Assembly (NCBI GenBank): GCA_026315105.1
Contig: CM048746.1
Coordinates: 645,019,898-645,083,897, forward strand
Direction: 5' to 3'
Length of the DNA: 64,000 nucleotides
Origin: Locusta migratoria
Lineage: Eukaryota > Arthropoda > Insecta > Orthoptera > Acrididae
The notes beneath the pieces were generated by a model that worked only from the letters and a program-made list of their open reading frames with translations, was not told the DNA's origin and did no database searches. Positions within the stretch are counted from its first letter, which is position 1. Each line of letters opens with the position of its first letter. Positions 55,989 to 64,000 of this stretch are shown in pieces. A program made the translations under genes and the position numbers.

Positions 55989-58900
55989 TCAACGTGTCAT
56001 GGATCCTCTGTATGACAGTTCAAGAGAATCCTTCCCTTCTCCACGATTATCGACGACAGATGTTCCTGTCGTGGCTTCATCAGGAACATTACCGTCCTTA
56101 AAGTCCTTGAACAAGAAGCCATTGTCGTCTACCTGCTCTTCAGGATCGTAGTAAGGCTTCATGCGCAGGACGTGAACAATGTCTCTTCGTTTTGGACGTC
56201 TCGACGACGGCTCATGATCCTCAACTACGTATGTGACGTCTGACAGGCGGCGTATGACACGACACGGACCAAAGTATCGTTTCAATAACTTTTCTGACAG
56301 TCCAACCTTCCGTACAAGGGTAAAAATCCATACCAGATCTCCTGGGCTGTACACAACAGGTCGGTGCTTGTCGTTATACCGCTGACGGTCCTTCTCCTGG
56401 GCGTCCAGTGTCCGTATGCGAGCCAGCTGTCTTGCTTCTTCGACCCTGGTGATGAGCTGTTTAACATAGTCATCCTAATTGTCGTCCGGTTGGAACGGGA
56501 ACAGTGTATCCATTGTCGTCTCAGCTTCACGGCCATGGAGCAGGGAAAACGGAGTGAAGCCTGTGGTGTCTTGTCTTGCGGTATGTAAACAAATGTCACG
56601 ACTGGCAGAATTATATCCTAATCCTTCTGCTCAACATCGACGTACATCGACAGCATGTCGGCTAACGTCTTGTTAAAACGTTCCGTAAGACCATTCGTCT
56701 GAGGATGGTATGCAGTTGTCATTCTGTGGACAAAGCTGCACCGTGACATTACCTCTGATACTAGTTTTGACTGGAATACTTTTCCACGATCAGATATCAT
56801 GACACGTGGTGCTCCATGCTTCAAAATAATGTCTTATACAAGGAATTTTGCGATCTCTGGAGCTTCTGCAGTCGGCACAGGTTTGGTGACAGCGTAGCGT
56901 GTGAGGTAGTCAGTGCAGACTATTATCCAACGGTTACCGGTTGTCGACTTCGGGAACCTCCCTAAAAGATCGATCCCAACTCGGTGGAATGGAGCTGCTG
57001 TCGGTGAAATCGGTACGAGATGTCCTGGAGGTAATTGCGGCACATGCTTCCGTCGTTGGCACTCTTTACAGTGACTCACATAGTGCTTGACAGATCTTTA
57101 GAGACCTTTCCAGTAATACCTGCGTCTGATTCTGTCTAGGGTCATCACGAATCCCAGATGACCGGATATTGGAGCATAGTGGAAATATTTGAGAATAGCT
57201 GGCTGGGGATGAACTGGAACAAAAAGTAGCCATTTTGGGCCCAGTGGATCGTAGTTGCTCTTATACAATGTTCCGTTTATAAGTTGGAACTTTCCATTGG
57301 TCGGTTCTCCTTTCTCCAAGGCCTCTATTGTTTTTAATAGTGCTGGATCTTCCCTCTGTTCAGCTGTAACGTCATCTAATTCAGTGAGAGCTGCAATTTC
57401 ATTAATGCTGTTGTGTTCCACTAATGGATTCCTCGAAAGGCAGTCGGCATCCTTGTGTTTGCAGCCGTTCTTGAATACCATGGTGACATCGTACTCTTGG
57501 AGTCTTAGTGCCCATCTTGCTAGTCGACCTGATGGATCCTTCAAGCTAGTCAGCCAACACAAAGAATGGTGGTCTGTCACGAAAGTGAATGGTTTGCCAA
57601 ATAAATACGGCCTGAACAGATAACCGCGAGACATTCTTTTTCAGTTGTAGAGTAGTTTATCTCGGACTTTGAGAGTACTCTTGACGCATAGGCTATCACT
57701 TTTTCACCACCTTCCTGAACTTGTACAAGCACTGCACCAATCCCATAACCACTGGGTCTGTGTGAAGTTCCGTTTCTGCATTCTCGTTGTACAAGGCTAG
57801 TACTGGTGCGGAAGTTAGAGCCTCCTTAAGTGCCCAGAAAGCTCTTTCTTTTGTCTCATCCCAGTAAAATTTGGCGTCTCCCTGCAGAAGTTCTTGTAAT
57901 GGACGTGCCTTGTTACAAAATCCTTTTATGAAACGTCGGTAGTATGAGCACAGCCCGAGAAAACTTCTCACATCACGAATGTGCTGAGGAGTTGAAAATT
58001 CTGTGACACTTCAACACAGTTGACAGGCGACTCATGTGTTCTTCAAATGTTTTCGAGGAAACGACAATGTCGTCTAAATAGCAGAGACACGTCGACCACT
58101 TAAGGTATCGAAGCATGTTGTCCATCATTCGTTCGAATGTGGCTGGAGCATTACATAATCCAAATGGCATTACTTTAAATTCATAGAGGCCGCAGGTGTA
58201 ATAAAAGCCGTATTCTCCCTGTCAGCTTCGTCAACCTCGATTTGCCAGTAACCTGTCTGCATGTTCATAGTTAAGAAATATGTAGCTCCTTTCAAGCAGT
58301 CTAAGGTGTCGTCAATACGTGGCAATGGGAAGACATCTTTCTTTGTGATTCTGTTCAGCCGCCGATAGTCGACACAGAATCTCTTCTTTACGAGGACCAC
58401 CAGAGACGACCAAGGACTCTCCGAAGGATGAATGATTTCATCTCGCAACATCTTCTCCACTTCCCACCGAATTATCCGTCTTTCAGCTGGCGACACTCTA
58501 TACGAACTCTGGCTAATTGGCGGATGATTCCCAGTATTGATACGGTGCTTTATCGTGGGCCATTTCGTCCGACTTTTCCCCTGCTGTGGTATGAATGCAC
58601 CAGAAATTTGGCGTAGTATACCTAACACCCGCTGGCGTTGTTCCTTGGTCAGCCCAGGCCCTATTGGCAGTTCCACGTTTGTTTCCTCGAGCGTGTTGTC
58701 TGTACTAACAGCAGGGCATGGGTCTTCATTGATGACGTTGAGCTCACCGTCCTGGATTGGTTCAGCTGTCCCGATACACATTCCCTTGGGGATAAGTTGA
58801 GACTGCTCGTGACAATTAGTGATCCAAATCTCTCCTCGACCTCCGGTAATGCTTATGATAGCCGCTGGTATGTAAATTCCTTTTGTGAGCCTGATAAACT

Positions 58901-59400
58901 TTTTACTAACAACAAGAACGTCACAGCTTATCCAGTCATCTGTGGTTGTGACTGCAACTCTTCTCATTGTCAATGGCGGTATCGTCACATTGTCAACGAC
59001 GAATAACTTCCCAGAAAATTCTGTATTACGTGTATCCGGCGGAACAACTTCAATTTGCAGCTGAGATCTTCCACAGTCAATGATAGCTTGGGATGCCTGA
59101 AGGAAGTCCCATTCGAGGATGACATTGTGACTACATTCTGTTAACACGACAAATTCAAACGGCTGCGTCCTGTTGTTGATGGGTTATTCTTGCGACACAA
59201 GTTCCTGCTGGCTGGACGTACTTTCCATTTCCAACCTTCAGCACAGTGGCCCCCGTATCACAGAACATTGTCTTCTTTAGTGTGCCGCGTTAATTATCCG
59301 ACAATACACAGAAAGATGCTCCTGAATCAACAAGTGCCCGGACAAGTTGGCCGTCGATTATGACGTCGATGAGGTTCCCCGACATCTTAGCGACTGTCGT
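55989..59400 (-). pseudogene. gypsy pol: protease, RT, RNase H, integrase
   Basis: Minus-strand frames 58170-59147, 57973-58170, 57696-57971, 57098-57634, 56834-57079, 56618-56824, 56282-56599 and 55989-56354 with protease upstream. Protease: 'RALVDSGASFCVL' (59314-59335 region) then a TAA at 59290-59292. RT: 'WSSLVVLVKKRFCVDYRRLN', 'YFLTMNMQTGYWQIEVD' (motif A Asp replaced by Asn, codon at 58263-58265), 'MPFGLCNAPATFERMM', 'CYLDDIVVSS' (YLDD intact). RNase H: the 'TDASG' site reads TDPVV; 'FTFVTDHHSLCWLTS' and 'KHKDADCLSRNP' remain. Integrase: HHCC remnants ('HYAPISGHLG', 'CKECQRRK'), 'GIDLLGRF', 'MISDRGKVF' and 'NGLTERFNKTLA' (D,D,E). C-terminal 'YSPGDLVWI' with 'GPCRVIRRLSDVTYVV' is the post-integrase domain. 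Multiple breaks and the changed active sites make it inactive. Confidence 0.92.
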
Positions 59401-59428
59401 CCATGGAGGATGTTCATCTGCGGCGGCC

Positions 59429-59653
59429 TCACCTCCGTAGATGGTCGCCTCGCTTAGTTTTCCTGGGCGCGGCGGATAGGGGAGCGGCTGGTACCTCTGT
59501 ATGGCGACGGTGAACGGCTGCGGCGCGTCCGGGAGCGACCTCGTCTGGGATAAGGCGATGGGCTTCTTCCAATAGGTCGACTGAACTCATCAGCAGGTGA
59601 CTGCCTGGGACAGAACTGTTCTGATGGCTGACGTCTTGCGGCAAAATAATCGC
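59429..59653 (-). pseudogene. gypsy Gag C-terminal tail
   Basis: 'FCPRQSPADEFSRPIG' followed by a Ser/Pro/Arg-rich tail 'RSPSPYPRRGRSRTRRSRSP'. It joins the 45-bp LTR remnant directly, so capsid and nucleocapsid are deleted. The open frame continues from BEL pol through the LTR remnant into this tail (59454-60098), a chance fusion. Confidence 0.7.
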
Positions 59654-59698
59654 CCCCTGCGCCACGCCAGCAGTTGGTGCACGTGGTCTCTCGCGGCA
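59654..59698 (-). repeat. Remnant of gypsy 5' LTR, first 45 bp
   Basis: 38 of 45 positions match the start of the 3' LTR at 55870-55914, including TGCCGCGAGAGACCACG (17 identical) and the A-box region. The match ends at AGGGG, where sequence switches to gag. Divergence of the two LTRs suggests an old insertion. Confidence 0.85.
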
Positions 59699-59702
59699 AT
59701 AT

Positions 59703-60098
59703 GACTCCTTCCTTTCGTGGTAGGGAGACAACCCTCCTTCCATCTTCCATCTTGAATGTTTCACGAAAGCCTTCTAAGATTGCAGATTCTCTAGTAGTAA
59801 ATGTTCGTTGCTGATCTCCTTTTATCCCTATTCTCTCTAGATCCCAGAACTTACGTAGATTGTCCTCGAGAGATAGTGATTCTGCATTGGTACTCACGTG
59901 GTTTACTGACACGTGATTCACTGTAATACCAGATTTATTCCCACTAAGAATCCAACCAAACCTAGAAGGAAGAAGTACCATGGAATTGGAGACGGGTATT
60001 GGCTGTTCGTCCTTCATTACCTGCCAGTATTGGTCTCCTCCTATCAGGACCTGAATTGTCAAATCATCTGCACCATCTTGAGGATCAGCTAATTGCAA
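59703..60098 (-). pseudogene. BEL pol, region between protease and RT
   Basis: 'IQVLIGGDQYWQVMKDEQPI' and 'LLPSRFGWILSGNKSG' are the conserved BEL/Pao blocks after the protease; 'LRKFWDLERIGI' and 'GRRVVSLPRKEGVI' follow in family order just before RT would begin. Open through 396 bases, then cut by the gypsy LTR. Confidence 0.88.
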
Positions 60099-60099
60099 T

Positions 60100-60409
60100 T
60101 TCTGAAGGCGTGTTAGGCTTTGGATGACACGTGGGAATCTGGGTGAGCTGAATACGTGTTACTGCTCTCAAAAGCCGAGATTTGCACGGAATCCTTCGTC
60201 CTCATTCGCGTTATTGTGAAATTGGCTACTCTGCGTTTCAGTGACTTACTTAAAGGTGCTTCAAACGCTGTGACCGACAGATTTCTCTGATCAATTACTT
60301 TCAGCTTCAGGTCATCTATCAGATCCGAACTAATGAAGTTTGACTGACTTCCTACGTCTAGAATGCAACGTGTTCTTTTCCGAAGACCAGTTGGTCTGAT
60401 TACTCAAAT
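60100..60409 (-). pseudogene. BEL protease domain (DUF1758-like)
   Basis: 'RCILDVGSQSNFISSDLIDD' is the retropepsin-like site; the usual D-S-G-S reads D-V-G-S here. It continues 'DLKLKVIDQRNLSVTAFEAP' and 'RRVANFTITR'. The frame is not open as one block from gag (60410), so a stop or frameshift separates them. Confidence 0.72.
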
Positions 60410-61177
60410 TCAAGCTGTTTGGAGATATGTCAAGTGTGGCATAATAACCTCAATTTTCCCTACAGTGACTCCCACTTCTCCTCCACAGACTGAAACCTGA
60501 TGGAGGCCTTTGCATTTAGTACAGGAAACTTTGTTCTTTTTGCTGCAATTCCTCACGGTGTGACTTCTGTTTACACACAAGAAGCATCGTTGGGTGGACT
60601 TGAGCTTTTCTATATGTTGCTTAACGTCTGTCATCTTAGTACAGTTCTGAGCCCAATGATTCTTCTCTTCGTAATAAACGCAAAAGGGTGACTTCTTCGT
60701 TTTGTTGGTCGTTTGCCTTTTTCTAGTTGTGACTTGCAAGGCAGCAGCTGCAGTTTGTGACTGCGTAGTTTCCTTTAATCTTCTGCGTCGCCATTGCGTC
60801 GTCATTGCGCCTTCCACTTCTTCATTTAGAAATTCCATAAGCCTTGTTATCTTCGCTTCAGAAATCTTCTCTCTCTTTGCATATATAATCCACCTTCTAC
60901 AGATGTCATCCGGAAAGGCACGAAAGAGTTTTGGCGCTAGCATTCTACCATAGTTGTCAACGTTTTCCCCTAAAGCCCTTAAAGCCTGTATACGTCTATA
61001 ACACTCTATTTATGTACAGTTAAGAGCTTCGGGCATAGCATCGAAAACTGGTTTCATGGTTTCCAGATAATACAGATGCACCTGGATGATGCGGTTCTTA
61101 TCGCCATATCGTCCTATAAGAATCCTCTTCATCGTATGCATCGGCTGTTACCGCTATACCGTCGATCAGCTCTTTCC
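60410..61177 (-). pseudogene. BEL Gag C-terminal half with zinc knuckles
   Basis: From the SINE junction it reads 'ELIDGIAVTADAYDEEDSYR', later out of frame 'NRIIQVHL' and 'ENVDNYGRMLAPKLF', then the open frame 60410-60943 with 'RRWIIYAKREKISEAKITRL', and three Cys/His motifs: 'CVYYEEKNHWAQNC' (second Cys is Tyr), 'CFLCVNRSHTVRNC', 'CTKCKGLHQVSVC'. The order matches BEL/Pao Gag (DUF1759 then knuckles). Frame breaks around 61000-61110. Confidence 0.85.
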
Positions 61178-61187
61178 GTTCTCCCTC
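61178..61187 (+). repeat. Target site duplication of SINE in BEL gag
   Basis: GTTCTCCCTC at 61178-61187, identical to 61386-61395. Confidence 0.9.
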
Positions 61188-61385
61188 GCCGGCCGCGGTG
61201 GCCGTGGGGACTGAGGCGCGTCAGTCACGGACTGCACGGCCACTACGGTCGGGGGTTCGAATCCCCCCTCGGGCATGGATATTTGTGCCGTCCTAGTTCG
61301 TAAGTAGTTCATAAGTAGTTTGTAAGTTTAGGGACTGATGACCCCGTAGTTAAGTCCCATAAGCTTAATAAACATTTGATTTTTG
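61188..61385 (+). mobile_element. SINE, subfamily A, full length
   Basis: 198 bp between 10-bp target duplications. A box TGGCCGTGGGG at 61199-61209 and B box GGTTCGAATCC at 61254-61264; body 'GTAGTTTGTAAGTTTAGGGA', tail 'GGGACTGATGACC' (61331-61343) with the pairing 'AGTCCC' (61353-61358), and a short T/A end. Reference copy for this subfamily in the window. Confidence 0.93.
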
Positions 61386-61395
61386 GTTCTCCCTC

Positions 61396-61904
61396 CAATA
61401 TCCTCGAAGGAAGACATGCTTGTCTATGGTGTTGATGGTTGAGTTGTTGTCTACCGCTGACTGAAATTGCCCCCAGAACCGGGACCACCTTTCTACGTCT
61501 CCTGCGAATGGTTCGAGTTTGATAGTCGGCAATTTTACAGAATGCGGGATAGAGAAGAGTGACGGCACTGCAGCCGTGACTGAAGGAGAGGCAGTTTCAG
61601 ATATTTTGTCACTAGCAGAGCGAGTCGAATTAAATATCGCTCGCTTTGCGACCTCGACGTATTTTTCACATTCTATCACGTCAGTGTCGTATTCAGCATC
61701 TGACAAAAGTTCGTGAATGCCATTGTCAAAAATAATTAATTAATCTAAGGTGTCTTGCAATCTCGTCCGATTATACTCGTTGTCTATTTCTACATCCGAC
61801 GCTGTTCTTATAATGTCGTTACTAAATTTAGTTATGTTCGCTCGCACTGTCTTTCGTTTTCTCCTCAACAATATTAGTGCCCTATCTCCGCTTTCGTCTG
61901 CCAT
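61396..61904 (-). pseudogene. BEL Gag N-terminal half
   Basis: Start chosen at ATG 61904 ('MADESGDRALILLRRKRKTV'), the usual short basic opening of BEL Gag. A stop after 'NRTRLQDTLD' (about 61740) separates it from 'DAEYDTDVIECEKYVEVAKR' (61706). Then 'VKLPTIKLEPFAGDVERWSR', 'FWGQFQSAVDNN' and 'DKHVFLRGY', the DUF1759 region. The SINE follows immediately after 'FLRGYW'-like residues. Confidence 0.88.
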
Positions 61905-62002
61905 CATAAAGCTAAATAATGTTTCATGACTGCCTAGCAAGTAGAGCACTTGTCCGTAAAGTTGTTATAATCTCTGGCAACTTTGCGTAGCACCCGTGGT
62001 AT
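61905..62002 (-). other. BEL leader, gag-proximal part
   Basis: Non-coding sequence between gag and the Mutator-like element. Its last ten bases (61993-62002, CCCGTGGTAT) are the left target duplication. Confidence 0.7.
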
Positions 62003-63273
62003 GCGTAAATTGAATCGTACTACAGTTCTGCCAACCCCCCTCCAGACGGGTAGAAGTAGGCGGAGTCTCTTGAGCACGTGACTGGTCTTCAGTAGCGCTT
62101 CCAAGCGGCAGACAGCAAAAGCTTCGGTCACTTTTGTTTACATTTTACGTGCGTTATTGCGTGATTTTACGTGTAGGTTAGGTTGTGTGAAATGTGAATT
62201 TCAATCCCAGAGCAGACTCGTCAAAGTAACATGAAAATATTGTACAGCAGTCTGAACACAAGAGTGAATTACTGCCTTCCATATGTGATTTTAGTAGCCT
62301 CAAACGAAACGGTAAGCTTCAATACTTTATTCTTCTATTCGTGATGTAACTACCCGTGAAAAAATCATTAGCTTTGTAATGAATGTCAGTTGAGTGTGAA
62401 AGCGCCTCTCACGTCTTTCCATCGAAGAAAATGTAAAGAATGATGCTGACAACATTCTTATACCGATTTACGAATATTAGAGCCGACGTGTGTAATTTAT
62501 GCCAAGTTTCTGAAATAAAAAATATATATTTCTCACCATCTGATATAGAGTGTCTCATTTGCTGTAAGTGTGTTTTAAATACATAACTTATGAAACGTTT
62601 ATAATTATACGTATCAAAGACGTGGGCTACAGTCATCTCCCTATAATAATAATTTCGTGTGGCTCGTTGGCCAGGTGCAAGTCTTTAAATTGGACGGCAC
62701 TTCGGCGACTTGCGTAAAAGAGTGTGTGTTGTCACATGCTTTTATTCTCTTTAAACTCGTTGCCAGTAGCGTAGGTGTGAATTTAAGTTTACTGTTTATT
62801 AGTAGAAACACCAGTGGCAGTCAGTCAGCACAGACAGATAAAGACCATAATTTTTTATTCCTGTAGTGGAGACTATGGTAATTAGAACATAAATCAAATA
62901 ATATGAGATAAAATTTACAGTACCTGTAGGCCTGAGTTAATGTTTACACTTTTCCAATTATATCATTTTTGTTTGTAACTCAGAACTGTCCCACTCATTC
63001 AGGCTTGCAACTTATGTAGCATATTGTAGGGATAGTATGGAGAAAAGTAACCTTGGTAGTACCTACTATGAAATTTCACTAAAATAGGAACATTCATGAG
63101 CTACAGACGTCAAAAATATAAAAATATAAGACAGCAACAGCTGACAGCGTTAAGCTTTTGCCTTCTGCCGCTGGGAAGCGCTACTGCAGACTAGTCACGT
63201 GCACAACATGCCCCACCTCCTTCTGCCCTTGTGGAGGGGATGTGGCAGAACTGTAGTACGATTCAATTTACGC
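62003..63273. mobile_element. Mutator-like element, non-autonomous, long TIRs
   Basis: 122-bp terminal inverted repeats: 62003-62124 and 63152-63273, both starting GCGTAAATTGAATCGTACTA from the outside and about 80% identical overall. A 10-bp direct duplication, CCCGTGGTAT, flanks it at 61993-62002 and 63274-63283. Long TIRs plus an 8-11-bp duplication are typical of Mutator-like elements. The 1.0-kb interior has no transposase frame, so it needs a partner. Sits in the BEL leader. Confidence 0.8.
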
Positions 63274-63283
63274 CCCGTGGTAT

Positions 63284-63601
63284 CTATGTAAACAAGGGAG
63301 CAGCTACTCATGCATTATCTCTGGCCACACTCGCTCAATAAAACAAACGCTAATATCCAGCTCCGCAAACCACAGTGAAATTGCAAATTTTCAAATAAAA
63401 ACTCTCGTACAGTTCCCTGATCAATTTCAGTAAACAGTTGGCACTAACCAGCGTTATATGTTGAGCTCGTCTCGTGCAGATGTGGCCAGCCGAGCTCGCT
63501 CCCGTCATGAATTCCGAAGTCTCGGACCCAGCGCCTCTTGCTAGCGTGTTCTTCTAATTATTCTGGTTTTTCCTTATTCTATCCCAGTTATCCAGGGTGG
63601 T
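63284..63601 (-). other. BEL leader, LTR-proximal part
   Basis: Non-coding sequence between the primer binding site and the Mutator-like element. No frame recognised. Confidence 0.6.
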
Positions 63602-63619
63602 TCCCGGGTTTCGGCACCA
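63602..63619 (-). promoter_or_regulatory. Putative primer binding site of BEL element
   Basis: TGGTGCCGAAACCCGGGA on the minus strand starts with TGG, complementary to a tRNA 3' CCA, and lies between a U5-like region and the leader. The tRNA species is not assigned. Confidence 0.65.
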
Positions 63620-63821
63620 ATTTTATATCGTGAAAGGTAAACACAACCTTTATTTACACGTGTGTCTTACATAGAGCGTATACAAATCAAATAGTACATG
63701 GAACTAATGTAAAAGACTCACAAAGATAATTCTTAAACAACGTTGTTAATCCGCCACACTTAGAATTAAGCATGACAGGTGGTGAAAATCGCTGTAATAT
63801 GGTCCCTTTCGACAAATATAG
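63620..63821 (-). repeat. BEL 5' LTR, 3' portion
   Basis: Minus strand reads 'AATAAAGGTTGTGTTTACCT' and 'TTTCACGATATAAAA' just before the primer binding site, as R-U5 would. The other side is interrupted by a SINE at about 63822, so the LTR start is outside or lost. No second LTR in the window to confirm. Confidence 0.6.
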
Positions 63822-64000
63822 TTCAAAAAATGTTTGTGTAGCTTACGGGACTTAACTACGGGATGATCAGTCCCTAAACTTACAAACTACTTATGAACTA
63901 ACTAATACTAAGAACGGCACAAATTTTCCATGCCCGAGGGGGGGATTCGAACCCCCCAGACCGTGACTGGAGCGCCTCAGTCCCCTCGGCCACCGCGGCC
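63822..64000 (-). mobile_element. SINE, subfamily A, running out of the window
   Basis: 'GCTTACGGGACTTAACTACG', 'GGATGATCAGTCCCTAAACT', 'CAAACTACTTATGAACTAAC', 'CCATGCCCGAGGGGGGGATT' and 'CGACCCCCC'-type B box, then 'GGAGCGCCTCAGTCCCCTCG' of the tRNA-like head. Part of the head between B box and A box is missing compared with 3042-3232. Confidence 0.9.

Larger units (their letters stand above)
55560..59698 (-). mobile_element. Ty3/gypsy LTR retrotransposon, internally deleted
   Basis: Minus strand: 45-bp remnant of the 5' LTR (59654-59698), end of gag (59429-59653), protease, RT, RNase H, integrase (55989-59400), purine-rich tract (about 55915-55929) and a 355-bp 3' LTR (55560-55914). Both outer ends start TGCCGCG / end GCGACA, and both are flanked by ATAT. 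The rest of the 5' LTR, the primer binding site and most of gag are deleted. Sits in BEL sequence on its 5' side. Confidence 0.88.
59703..63821 (-). mobile_element. BEL/Pao LTR retrotransposon, 3' part missing
   Basis: Minus strand: LTR end (63620-63821), primer binding site (63602-63619), leader, gag (61904 down to 60410), protease and the N-terminal part of pol to 59703. Interrupted by a Mutator-like element in the leader (62003-63273), a SINE in gag (61188-61385) and the gypsy element in pol (55560-59698). RT, RNase H and integrase of BEL are not seen on the far side of the gypsy element. Confidence 0.88.

Noticed and set aside
61987..63284. BEL LTR pair in inverted orientation
   Set aside because: The inverted 122-bp ends are flanked by a 10-bp direct duplication and interrupt the BEL leader, which fits a Mutator-like element better.

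Overview
The window looks like a piece of a large, repeat-rich animal genome, most likely an insect and plausibly an orthopteran. Reasons: AT-rich spacer, tRNA-derived SINEs scattered on both strands, several classes of decayed transposons nested in one another, and no recognisable host exon, rRNA or functional tRNA gene. The species guess is inference; the repeat content is read from the sequence.

Layout. 1-3.7 kb: SINE fragments and a palindrome. 3.7-8.3 kb and 12.35-15.47 kb: two copies of one element with a Gag-like gene followed by about 1.25 kb of conserved non-coding DNA and no pol; the first copy is split by a 5'-truncated Jockey/CR1-type LINE. 15.47-18.6 kb: a hAT transposase pseudogene interrupted by a SINE (11-bp target duplication) and by a 1,434-bp piggyBac deletion derivative with perfect 16-bp inverted ends and TTAA on both sides. 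18.6-33.3 kb: mostly non-coding, with SINEs, palindromes, two small inverted-repeat elements, a diverged tandem array, an antisense LINE fragment and a 1.6-kb inverted-repeat element. 33.3-36.7 kb: an I-type LINE (copy A) that keeps its 5' half but has lost RT. 37.48-43.47 kb: a nearly complete I-type LINE (copy B; ORF1, then EN-RT-RNase H) inserted into a SINE with a 10-bp target duplication and carrying one clear frameshift. 43.5-49.6 kb: SINE pieces and spacer. 49.6-53 kb: a second, antisense hAT element. 54-55.3 kb: SINEs. 55.56-59.70 kb: an antisense Ty3/gypsy element inside an antisense BEL/Pao element (59.70-63.8 kb), which was also hit by a SINE and by a 1,271-bp Mutator-like element.

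How the parts relate. The I-type LINE B and the SINEs share a 3' tail (GGGACTGATGACC plus an inverted AGTCCC), which fits a LINE supplying the reverse transcriptase for the SINEs. The gypsy LTR contains a tRNA-like block with A and B boxes just inside its 5' end, upstream of an ordinary TATA box and AATAAA; a remnant of the opposite LTR carries the start of the same block, so it was part of the LTR before insertion. All coding regions except LINE B look inactive.
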